The translations under genes were made by a program, and so were the position numbers. Below the pieces are notes generated by a model, which saw only the letters and a program-made list of their open reading frames with translations, had not been told where the DNA came from and ran no database searches. DNA of 64,000 nucleotides, taken from the NCBI GenBank assembly GCA_038373865.1, contig JAXGGA010002334.1, positions 1 to 64,000 of the forward strand. The letters are read 5' to 3'. The stretch is from Uloborus plumipes (taxonomy: Eukaryota; Arthropoda; Arachnida; Araneae; Uloboridae). Positions 36,101-43,251 of this stretch are shown here, piece by piece. The stretch's first letter is position 1. Each line of letters opens with the position of its first letter.

Positions 36101-39059
36101 TTACACTATTTATAACTCAAGAACGGCTGTACCGATATGGCTAAAAATTGGTGGGTAGGTAGCTTAGATCCAGGAGACGGACATAGGCTATAATTTGTAT
36201 GTGTCAGTTACATAAATAGAAAAACTGTCTTATTGACTAAGCCTTTTTTGACACCTCCATGGCTGAGCGACATAAAGCACACGTTCTGGCAGCTTCGGGA
36301 CGCAGTAAACAGGTTATAAGTTAGCGGTGCGTTGAGTCTAATTTGACTATTTTGGGAAATAAATTATAAGCAAACGCGTTACTTCCCTTGAAATTTACAT
36401 GTGATAAGCTATCAGAAACGATTGTCATTTAAGAGTGTTTACGCCTCTGAGGCTGAGAGGTAGAAAGCGCTTGATGGGATAGCTCCTGGACTGCAGTTAA
36501 AGAGGTTGTTCTTCTCACTACTATTCTATCTATATATATAAAAGAAAGTCGTGTTAGTTACACTATTTATAACTCAAGAACGGCTGTACCGATATGGCTA
36601 AAAATTGGTGGGTAGGTAGCTTAGAGCCAGGAGACGGACATAGGCTATAATTTATATGTGTCAGTTACATAAATAGAAAAACTGTTTTATTGACTAAGCC
36701 TTTTTACTAAGCCTTTTTTGACACCTCCATGGCTGAGTGACATAAAGCACACGTTCTGGCAGCTTCCGGAGCGCAGTAAACAGGTTGTAAGTTATCGGTG
36801 CGTTGAGCCTAATTTGACTTTTTTGTGAAGTAAATTATAAACAAACGCGTTACTTTCCTGGAAATTTATATGTGATAAGCTGTCAGAAACGATTGCTCAT
36901 TCCTAGGATCCCAATGATCCCAACCGATATGCCGTTTGAATTTAAAAGACTTCAATTTCCTTTCCGTCTTGCATTTGTCATGACCTTTAACAAATTACAA
37001 GGCCAATACTTAAAAGTTTGTGGTTTGAATCTAGAACATCACTGTTTTTCCCATGGTCAATTATATGTGGTCGGAAGACCATCCGCGTTGTTTGTTTTTG
37101 CGCCTGATAATAAAACAAAAAATGTTGTGTATCACAAGGTACTTAAGTGAAGAGCAACCTATGTACTAAAATACAGAACAATAATGAATGACTAATGTAG
37201 GTATTTAATTTTTTTTCTAATAATAAAAAACTTAATAAATTCAAAAAATTGCTTATTTATTGCCCTTAAGGCGGAACAGAGTTCGCCGGGTCAGCTAGTT
37301 AACCATAAAATAAACTTGAATTTGGATACAGTTTTTGAAAGAATTTTCCTCATGATTACTTAAACAAGAAGTTAAACCTAAAGAACATTTCTGTATCACA
37401 GAGCCAGACTAACGAAAGTCCATTTTCGTTATTTTTCAGGAGAGCGCAAAAAATTTGATGTATACAAAGAATGGAACACGCGCTCTTTTATCGCCTGCTA
37501 AACAACTGTAAAGGAGTTTCTTTTCTAGAATAACGTTCTCATGGGTCGATGCGGAATAAGATTCTACATGCAATGCAGTAATAAAGTGAAAGTCGCCATT
37601 TTCGGACTTACGCTAGTCCGGCTCTGAGGTACAGATTTTATAATTGCTTTTCAAAAAATCACCCATTTAAGAGTTAAAAATGACAACATTTCAAAGACAA
37701 TATTTTAAGATATCCGATTTTAAAGTATTTTGTTGTTTTTTAATTAAATTTCGGAGATGTCAAATAGATTTTAACCATAAAACAATCTTCAATTAAAATA
37801 GTTTTTTTAATAACTGTTTCTCATAATTTAAATAAGAAATAGAAGCAAAAGAACATTTTAAAGAGGGCTTTAAAACATATTACTACAATTGTGCATAGTT
37901 CTTCTGCATAGATCAGTTTTTTTTTATGATTCTATGTAATATGGTGCAACTTAAAAAATATTATGCTTTATTAGTTTTTTCTTTGTGTGATATTTAGTAT
38001 GAATAATAAATCTGAAAAATAGTTTGAAATGTAAGAAAAAATATAATTTTAAAATACAAAATAGCGAACTATAAAATTTAGAAATTCGAAAAGGAAACAA
38101 AACGGGGGAGGGGGACGTTTCAGAAAGTTAAAACAATGCTTCAAAACTGGCTGTAGTCTTCGACTATGAAAACTACTAATCTATCATAAGCAAATGAATA
38201 TATTTTTTTTCCTTTTCTTTTTTTTCCTAAAAAATAAAGTGGTGGAAAAAGTTATAGACTTAAAATTTTTAATTTGCTTTTAATCATAACTCAGTTTGAC
38301 TTGTTTTGTATTACAATAACGATGGATAGTAAATTTTCAGAAACATGAAATAGTCAACAATACAGCATAAAAGTTCGAAAAAAAAACGATTCAAATAAAA
38401 AAATAAAATAAAATAAAAACAGGGTTTCTAAACCTGGCTGCAATCCTTGACTGATTAAACTTTAATTGAACAAAATGATGCAATTAAGCAAAACGGGGGG
38501 GGGGGGTCAAAAAAGTCAAAACAATACTTCAAAAACTGGTTGCAGTCTTTGACTATGCAAGCTACGTATTTATCACAAGCAAATGAGTTTATTTTTCTGT
38601 TCCTTTCCTTTTTTGTTGCCTCAAAAATAAAGTGATTTAAAAAATATTTGACTCGAAATTTTTTAATTAGGTTTAGACGTTTTGTACAAAATGGCTATAG
38701 ATAGTATGGTTTGAGAAACACGAAATAGCCAACAATACAGAATAAAAATTCGAAATGGGACTGTTCAAATTGAAAAAAAAGGTTCAAAATCTGGCAGCAA
38801 TCCCCGAACGAGGCAGCTCTTATTGAACAAAAGGCTGCCCTCAAGGGTCGAAAGCAAACTCACCGTAGAGGGTCTCGTAGAGCCTGGTGGCTTCCGCGAG
38901 GACTTTCTCGTGGAAGCAAGAGAAGAGCTCTCCCTGCGCGAGCTTCCCCACGCCATGGAGCCTCGGGTCTCGCTGCTCGACGGGGACAGCGACTCTGCTC
39001 ACAGAGGTAAGGTGTTCGAACAGGCTGCAGATGCGCTGCTGCTTCTCTTTCACGCTCAT
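23994..39059 (-). CDS. Hemocyanin subunit, complete nine-exon gene
   Basis: The gene encodes the oxygen carrier of chelicerate hemolymph, which binds O2 between two copper ions and assembles into hexamers and multiples. Joining nine exons with GT-AG introns gives 1878 coding bases and 625 residues, the usual arachnid subunit length, without an internal stop. Copper A ligands are His170 and His174 in HHWHWH plus His201 in MHQQMCAR. Copper B ligands are His321 and His325 in [10 protein letters not shown] plus His361 in FYRYHRF. Cys531, Cys533, Cys573 and Cys580 have the spacing of the two known C-terminal disulfides. There is no signal peptide, as usual for chelicerate hemocyanins, which hemocytes release. 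Nine exons also matches the tarantula subunit e gene. Introns range from 626 to 5324 bp and carry several mobile elements. I cannot assign the subunit letter (a-g) by eye. Confidence 0.97.
24330..24721. mobile_element. TA-flanked MITE in hemocyanin intron 8
   Basis: TA at 24328-24329 and 24722-24723 flank inverted ends starting TCGTCGCTTTGGAAGAATAA. The terminal repeat extends at least 35 bp, through CGCTGCAACTCAAAAAA. The 392-bp interior has no coding frame. Superfamily is unclear beyond the TA target. Confidence 0.8.
25393..25590 (-). repeat. SINE tail remnant and associated repeat, intron 8
   Basis: 25480-25560 matches the distal half of the SINE at 62771-63019 (shared GCTGCTTC, TTTTCCAACTGTACCG and GAAGTCCGAC). 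The adjoining 25393-25480 carries the CACCAATAAGATGGTT repeat also seen near 22970. The remnant ends a few bases before the splice donor of exon 8. Confidence 0.6.
25597..25820 (-). CDS. Hemocyanin exon 8 (residues 490-564)
   Basis: Starts after TTTCAATTCCAG in phase 1 (completing Leu490) and ends at GCA before GTAAGA. It encodes part of domain III with [15 protein letters not shown], in which Cys531 and Cys533 pair with Cys573 and Cys580 of exon 9, and [11 protein letters not shown] at the end. SENTTEF holds a potential N-glycosylation site. Confidence 0.95.
25860..26090. repeat. Dispersed repeat in intron 7
   Basis: The block contains AAATCCGCAGTTTGCGTCGG, GACCAAATTTGGC and a run of about 15 G at 25957-25971. 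A related copy with TCCACAGTTTGCGTCGGATC lies at 61315-61450. The open frames across it on both strands (for example 26319-25843 minus) are incidental, spanning this repeat and the SINE head. Confidence 0.55.
26186..26374 (+). mobile_element. tRNA-derived SINE, antisense in intron 7
   Basis: A perfect 13-bp target duplication AGTGTGCGTATTA flanks the element (26173-26185 and 26375-26387). The head resembles a tRNA, with an A-box-like TGGGCCTAGAGG at 26196 and a perfect B box GGTTCGAATCC at 26240-26250, ending near GCCTTGCCCA. The body is tRNA-unrelated and the 3' end is a run of nine A. Transcribed by RNA polymerase III on the plus strand, opposite to the gene. The second SINE at 62771-63019 shares the head and the CATGGATGT junction. 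Confidence 0.9.
26900..26960 (+). mobile_element. Possible Helitron-like 3' end, intron 7
   Basis: ACCCCGTGCAAAGCCGGGCC followed by ACGCAGCTGGT and a (TA)n tract resembles the hairpin plus CTRGT terminus of Helitrons. The rest of such an element was not delimited; about 26390-26920 is AT-rich with no other feature. Confidence 0.35.
27157..27343 (-). CDS. Hemocyanin exon 7 (residues 428-490)
   Basis: Starts after TTTGATTCCAG in phase 0 and ends in phase 1 before GTAAGT. It encodes domain III beta-barrel sequence, including [11 protein letters not shown] and the conserved [15 protein letters not shown]. Two potential N-glycosylation sites, NIS and NQT, lie in [12 protein letters not shown]. 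Confidence 0.95.
27970..28104 (-). CDS. Hemocyanin exon 6 (residues 383-427)
   Basis: Starts after TTGCTTTGCAG and ends AAG before GTAAGA, phase 0 on both sides, 45 codons. It encodes the start of domain III ([19 protein letters not shown], then [17 protein letters not shown]), typical of arthropod hemocyanins at this position. Confidence 0.95.
29301..29429 (-). CDS. Hemocyanin exon 5 (residues 340-382)
   Basis: Starts after CCTGCTTTAG and ends CAA before GTAAGT, phase 0 on both sides, 43 codons. It carries [20 protein letters not shown] and His361, the third copper B ligand, in [15 protein letters not shown]. The intron between exons 4 and 5 therefore separates copper B ligands His321/His325 from His361. 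Confidence 0.96.
30143..30539 (-). CDS. Hemocyanin exon 4 (residues 207-339)
   Basis: Starts after TTTTAAAG in phase 2 (completing Arg207) and ends AAT before GTGAGT. It is the largest exon and covers most of domain [47 protein letters not shown], and the copper B pair His321/His325 in [13 protein letters not shown], followed by the KITDPDGRF segment. Confidence 0.97.
30755..30970. repeat. Minisatellite in intron 3
   Basis: Degenerate units built from AATGAATGA, an ATCTCGGAGACATCAAAGAR-like part and short TCTGTAA and GGCAT words. The same family occurs in intron 2 (31960-32190 and 32713-32770), on the other side of exon 3. Confidence 0.6.
31406..31611 (-). CDS. Hemocyanin exon 3 (residues 139-207)
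   Basis: Starts after TTCTTTTGCAG in phase 0 and ends in phase 2 before GTGCGT, a slightly weak donor. It encodes the whole copper A site: [20 protein letters not shown] with ligands His170 and His174, and [10 protein letters not shown] with His201. Confidence 0.97.
31960..32770. repeat. Minisatellite in intron 2, split by a hAT MITE
   Basis: Units such as GTCTCGAAGACATCAAAGAG with AATGAATGATCTGCAATG repeat at 31960-32197 and continue at 32713-32770. The interruption is the hAT MITE at 32198-32712. Confidence 0.6.
32198..32712. mobile_element. hAT-type MITE in intron 2
   Basis: A perfect 8-bp duplication TCGTCTCA flanks the element (32190-32197 and 32713-32720). The ends are inverted: CAGTGACGTAGGAAC at the left, and CAGGGGCGTAGGAACC read inward from the right. 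A CAG start with an 8-bp duplication fits the hAT superfamily. No transposase frame. Confidence 0.85.
32990..33240. other. GC-richer block in intron 2, unexplained
   Basis: This 250-bp block is richer in GC than the surrounding intron and is open on both strands (33007-33225 minus, 33044-33238 plus), but neither frame resembles a known protein and the hemocyanin reading frame does not need it. It could be an old repeat or an unrelated element. Confidence 0.3.
33322..33539 (-). CDS. Hemocyanin exon 2 (residues 66-138)
   Basis: Starts after TTCTATGTGCAG in phase 1 (completing Ala66) and ends AAG before GTAAAG. It encodes the rest of domain [21 protein letters not shown], then VSV-type helix [14 protein letters not shown], and [16 protein letters not shown], one of the most conserved stretches in the family. 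Confidence 0.96.
33540..35765. other. Intron 1, AT-rich part without features
   Basis: Contains an A-run at about 34093-34114 and T-rich tracts. The only larger open frame (35586-35852 plus) runs into the Helitron fragment and looks incidental. Confidence 0.45.
35766..36071 (+). mobile_element. Helitron 5' fragment, intron 1
   Basis: Starts TCTATATATATAAAAGAAAG, the same 5' terminus as the adjacent Helitron, and is cut at GTAAA where the next copy begins. Its 3' half is missing. Confidence 0.7.
36072..37298 (+). mobile_element. Non-autonomous Helitron, second copy, intron 1
   Basis: Starts TCTATATATAAAAAAG and ends GGGTCAGCTAG, followed by T. A second 5' terminus at 36529 gives the same duplicated-5' layout as the copy at 2791-4053, here antisense to the gene. 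The two copies share the GCCTCTGAGGCTGAGAGG segment just before the inner terminus, so they descend from one composite element. Confidence 0.8.
36872..37150 (+). pseudogene. Helitron helicase C-terminal fragment, second copy
   Basis: This 92-codon frame is nearly the same as the fragment at 3236-2946. [18 protein letters not shown] and HGQLYVV are retained, but four residues of the YVACLRVG motif are deleted and QGQS has become QGQY. It is a carried remnant with no enzymatic potential. Confidence 0.8.
37300..38830. repeat. Tandem duplications in intron 1 next to exon 1
   Basis: A block of about 393 bp beginning AAAACGGGGG, with TTAAAACAATGCTTC close behind, starts near 38098 and again near 38491. 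Both contain CAAGCAAATGA and a G-run. An older pair with TTAACCATAAAA starts near 37300 and 37770. The second 393-bp copy runs almost to the exon 1 donor. Confidence 0.65.
38864..39059 (-). CDS. Hemocyanin exon 1 (residues 1-66)
   Basis: Starts at ATG 39059-39057 and ends in phase 1 before GTGAGT. It encodes the domain I start, [17 protein letters not shown], then [20 protein letters not shown]. An in-frame ATG lies 24 bases upstream, but it falls at or beyond the predicted transcription start, and MSVKEK fits the known mature N-termini of chelicerate subunits, so the downstream ATG was chosen. Confidence 0.95.
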
Positions 39060-39126
39060 GGCTGCTCCTGTGAAGAAGATCAACGATGGACGGAGCGGCC
39101 GAGGCGGTCGCTTAAATAGCGACCGC
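39060..39126 (-). promoter_or_regulatory. Hemocyanin core promoter and 5' UTR
   Basis: On the minus strand TATTTAA lies at 39118-39112. An initiator-like TCCATCG places transcription start at about 39087, 31 bases downstream, giving a 28-nt leader. The TATA box is the loop of a perfect inverted repeat, GCGGTCGC (39104-39111) and GCGACCGC (39119-39126). The local GC content is much higher than in the surroundings. Confidence 0.75.
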
Positions 39127-39277
39127 GCTCTCTCGCCTTCCCGGAACTGTTGACTCTCCCGTCTTCGCTCGAACTGTTTGCCCGTTTCCTTTCCAGTCCT
39201 AAAAATGGATTCATATTTCGCTCGGCCCGAACTTTAGAGAGCAGTGGTGTCCGAGCTTTTTATGGCTGTAACCCATA

Positions 39278-39451
39278 CAGTCGAGTCCGCTTATTAGAAT
39301 ATCGGTTCAAAGACTATCCCGCGTGAAAGAACACATTTTCAATGTACCAAACCATTTCAATGTATTATTTTTATCCCAGATAATGGAATATCCCGCTTAT
39401 TAGAATAGGTTTTCGTGGGAAAATGGCTTCCCCATTAAGCGGGCTCGACTG
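39278..39451. mobile_element. pogo/Tigger-like MITE
   Basis: TA (39276-39277, 39452-39453) flanks inverted ends CAGTCGAGTCCGCTTA and CAGTCGAGCCCGCTTA. The internal words TTATTAGAATA and AATGTACCAAACCATT are shared with the copy at 47965. Confidence 0.85.
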
Positions 39452-39599
39452 TATATTAGCAATTAAACCCCAAAAACGTTTATTCTAAAATTAAATTAGC
39501 TAACAATATTTTTCCAATTAAATTACAAAAATAAATAATAATTGTGTTACTAATTCAAATTATGCAGAGCACGTACTTCTTAGCAACTTGTTATAAGTG

Positions 39600-39775
39600 C
39601 AGTGAAACCCCAATTTTACATTTTTCAAGGGACTGGATAAAAACAACGTAGAATACTGAAAAACTTAAAATGCGAGAAATAAAAATAAGCAAAAATCAAA
39701 TAGGACCCGATGAAAAAAACATGAAATGCTAAAAAAGCGTAGATTCTCATCAGAAGTAAAATTGGGGTTTCGCTT
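39600..39775. mobile_element. Small MITE with CAGTGAAACC ends
   Basis: The left end reads CAGTGAAACCCCAATTTTAC and the right end carries its complement with changes (GTAAAATTGGGGTTTCGCTT). The terminal sequence suggests a pogo/Tigger relative. The target duplication is not clear. Confidence 0.65.
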
Positions 39776-39779
39776 TAGT

Positions 39780-40700
39780 TGACTATGAGACAGTTGGTAT
39801 TATGCTGTTGTTTACTTAAAACTATTTGCTTGCTAGTTGTTTGGGCCGATGCCCATCGGCCATTGTGAGCCAAGTTTGTAATCTTTTATTATTATTATTA
39901 TTACTATTAATGAGTTATGTTTATAGATTAGGTATATTTGATACGCATTATTTTTTATAATTTTGTTTTGTGACCGAACCATAACTGGATCCTGGAACTT
40001 TTCCTATAACTTTGAAAACCCCACTTTTCTTCAGTAGATGTAATTATGCATAGCTTGGAAACAATTGAACTCGTGTTAGTGATAAGCTTTGACGTGTACA
40101 AACTCCTAGGCGCATTTTTTGAGTGACGAAAATATAAATTAAAAAAAACGGGGGAAATATAATTTAAAAAATCGCATTCACGAAATAGGTGGTATTCGAC
40201 CTTTTGTGCTTTGGAGAACATTTTACGCTTTCCATTTTCTTGAAGTAACTTCTTTATCAAAGCGAAGAAAGGAAAAAAAAGATGGGGAGGGAGTACCGAA
40301 TTTTTTTCTCATACGTATTTTAAAATGCAATCGGATTTTTATTTTACCACTGTATATATCTTTATAAGATGATAAATGGTGAGGTAAGTTATGACTTTTC
40401 TTAATAAAATATATTCTATAAATAATATATATGATTGTCGATTACTGTGTTTGAAGCATACGACTGTTTCGACATTGTAGATTATGTAATTTCGTCCATA
40501 AAATATTCATCCACATTTATTTTTACAAGCAAATCGCCTTTAAAAAATTAAAAGTTTGAATAATTGTTTTTTCGTTTTGATTAAGAAAATGGCGAATACT
40601 TGCGGAACCTCTGTCAAAATTCCACGGAGCAAAGTTAGATGTCAAAATAAAAAAAAAAAACTAGTTAGATGTCAAAAAAAAAAAAAAATGCCGTTCTGTA
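39780..40700. other. Spacer without recognised features
   Basis: AT-rich, with two A-runs near 40650 and 40676 in a short duplicated word (CTAGTTAGATGTCAAAA and TTAGATGTCAAAA). The frame at 40260-39955 (minus) resembles nothing I know. Confidence 0.4.
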
Positions 40701-40945
40701 AGTGAGACTGGGTCAGAAAGTGAAACTGCATAAACGTGCCCCGGACACGGGGCAGGTTTATGCAACAGATATTGAGCAAAAATTTTTTTTGACGCTTAAA
40801 TACTCAAACAGGGCAAAAACTGAATGCACAAACTTCAACTTTATTAACTGCTTTATAAGACCATAACGTCTAAAATTTCAACTTGAAACATAAAAATTAC
40901 GAAAATCATTGAAAAAAGTCCTTGAAAACGTACCCCAGTCTACCC
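40701..40945. mobile_element. Small TA-flanked MITE, family D
   Basis: TA at 40699-40700 and 40946-40947. The right end reads inward GGTAGACTGGGG and the left AGTGAGACTGGG. The word GGGGCAGGTTTATGCA lies at 40749 and its inverted relative TGCATAAACGTGCCCC at 40727. The right end also gives GGGGTACGTTTTCAAG inverted at 40921. Confidence 0.6.
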
Positions 40946-41094
40946 TACAGCTGAATTTTGTTCTTACTGTAGTGCACTGGTAATTCCTTCACCTCCCACC
41001 GTTTCTGTAAAAAAAAACTTCAAACTTTGTTCAATCTTTCTCTGTGAGATTAGTTTAACTTTTTACTAATATTACTGTGTTTGTTAAAGTGCCA

Positions 41095-41930
41095 CTGAAT
41101 TGGCGAATCTAATCACAAAAATGATAGTTGCAGCCAGGTTTTTACTTGATTTAACCACCTTTTCGTAGAAACAGGGAACTTTTTTTTAACAGTGTTGTTA
41201 TGTAAATGATTAGCGTTAGAACGGAAACGTGCAAATATATCCACATCACCAGAAACTGCGAATGTACAATTTTCTTTGCAACAAAAACTTACTTGTAGAA
41301 ACTGGTTTTAATTAGTGTAAGGCTTTCATCGCGAAAAAGGACACTTTAAAGTTGAAGATATTTCTAAGACTCATTTGAAAACTTTTAATTCAAACGACAT
41401 CATTTGAAAAAATATTGGTAGATTAAAAGAAGCACTCAAGCACACACAAGGCTTACTAACTTTGCCATTCTAATCATGCTTCTCAAGATTCTGGGAGCAG
41501 TGGGAGCTTGGAGTTTACCAGACTAGACAAATAATGTAGTTCCGCTATAGATTTGACAATCATATAGTACTACTTTATTATGCGTTAAGCCTTAAATGTC
41601 CCAATAGTTACTGCCCTCACCATCTAAACGCAGGTGCTATTCCGTCAAGGCGCATAAATATCTGGACGGTTAGCGCTGAAGGAGGTTTTTTCCTCACAGT
41701 ACATTCCAAATAATATTTATGATTTATAGAGTAGCCTTCGTTTGGAGTGGTGATATATTATAGGCCGACGCAACCGAAGTACACCTCATGCTTCAGCCAG
41801 ATCGAAGCTTCGGCCCTTCTCTAGTTTTATTATAAACCATAACTTAAATGTAAAACATGCTTTCCATGTTCCAAGTAATGCGTCCTACTGCTTATTTATA
41901 ATGAAAAAAAAAATGCCAATTTTTAATATT
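41095..41930. repeat. Dispersed repeats, including the CGAAGCTTCGG family copy 1
   Basis: 41100-41190 is a diverged copy of the repeat near 22970 and 25400. About 41740-41930 contains CGAAGCTTCGG, TTATTATAAACCATAACTTA and TTCCAAGTAATGC, shared with copies near 45140-45430 and 45510-45830. Confidence 0.5.
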
Positions 41931-42013
41931 TACCAGGCCAGGATTTTTTTAAAGTCATATTTTATTTAACACACTTGTAGATGTAAAATTTCAGTTTTTC
42001 TTCAATTTATTTA

Positions 42014-42961
42014 CGAGGTGTGGCTAGAAAAAAACCGAACTGATGCTATAAAAAAATTTTATTTTCCATTATTTACAATTTGATGTTATCTCCTTCAATG
42101 TACTCTCCTCCTCGGTCTACACACCGCTCCATACGAATTTTCCACTGTTCATAGCAATGCTGCAGATCATTTTCGGTAAGTCCATACATTACTTCCGTCG
42201 CTTTTTCTTTTACTGCTTCAACGCTCTCAAATCTAGTTCCTTTCAAAGCTGACTTGACTTTAAGGAAAAGACAAAAATCACAGGGGACCAAATCAGGTGA
42301 GTAGGGTGGTTGGTCTAAGATGGGACTGTTGTGATTGGCTAAAACGTCTTCACTAACAACGCATTGAGAGCTGGGGCATTGTCTTTGTGCAGGATCCATG
42401 TCTTTTTTTTCCAGAAATCGTTCCGTTTTTTCCGTACTCGACGGACTTCCGTACTCACGTAGGGTAGTCAGGACGCTAATGTGGTAATGCTGATTCACTG
42501 TTTGTCCCTCTGGCGTCCTGACTACCCTACGTGAGCGAGTACGGAGAAAACGGAACGATTTGTGGAAAAAAGACATGGATCCTGCACCAAGACAATGCCC
42601 CAGCTCACAATGCGTTGTTAGTGAAGACGTTTTTAGCCAATCACAACATTCCCATCTTAGACCATCCACCCTACTCATCTGATTTTGCCCCCTGTGATTT
42701 TTGTCTTTTCCTTAAAGTCAAGTCAGCTTTGAAAGGAACTAGATTTGAGAGTGTTGAAGCAGTAAAAGAAAAAGCGACGGAAGTAATGTATGGACTTACC
42801 GAAAATGATCTGCAGCATTGCTATGAACAGTTGAAAATTCGTATGGAGCGGTGTGTAGACCTAGGAGGAGAGTACATTGAAGGAGATAACATCAAATTGT
42901 AAATAATGGAAAATTAAAATTTTTAATAGCATCATTTCGGTTTTTTTCTAGCCACACCTCG
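42014..42961. mobile_element. Palindromic mariner element
   Basis: TA flanks both sides (42012-42013, 42962-42963) and the ends read CGAGGTGTGGCTAGAAAAAA inward. The left arm (42014 to about 42476) and the right arm (about 42515-42961) are inverted copies of each other, separated by about 38 bp. Both ends of the element thus correspond to the transposase 3' side of a mariner, and the 5' side is absent. Confidence 0.9.
42073..42902. pseudogene. Inverted pair of mariner transposase C-terminal parts
   Basis: The plus-strand frame 42531-42902 gives WILHQDNAPAHNALL (second catalytic Asp), HPPYSSDFAPCDFCLF (third Asp, mariner DD34D type) and FESVEAVKEKATEVM. The minus-strand frame 42678-42073 reads through the centre (VVRTPEGQTVNQHYHIS, a mariner segment between catalytic blocks) and repeats the same C-terminus, with HQDNAPAH corrupted by frame changes. 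The catalytic first Asp and the DNA-binding domain are missing. Confidence 0.85.
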
Positions 42962-43251
42962 TATATGCTGACAAAATTTAACCCTTTTTGTGGGTATTGA
43001 TGAAGATTATTAATAATAGTCTAGGATTATAAAACATCCTGAGAATTAACAAAAAGTAAATTGAAGCTGAATATTTATTTACTTTTTATCAAGCCAAATA
43101 TGAAGACAGTTCCCATTCCCTGTACATCCACTTTTGATGAAAGATATTAAGTTTCGATTTCATTTGTTACTTCAAGGAAAGTTCTTTTTGAAGTAAACGT
43201 TTCCAAAAGTGAACGTAAGAAATATTTTATTTGAAATATAAATACTGAATA

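Noticed and set aside
39060..39083. Upstream in-frame ATG adding MIFFTGAA to hemocyanin
   Set aside because: It lies at the predicted transcription start, 31 bases from the TATA box, and MSVKEK matches the N-terminal pattern of chelicerate subunits.
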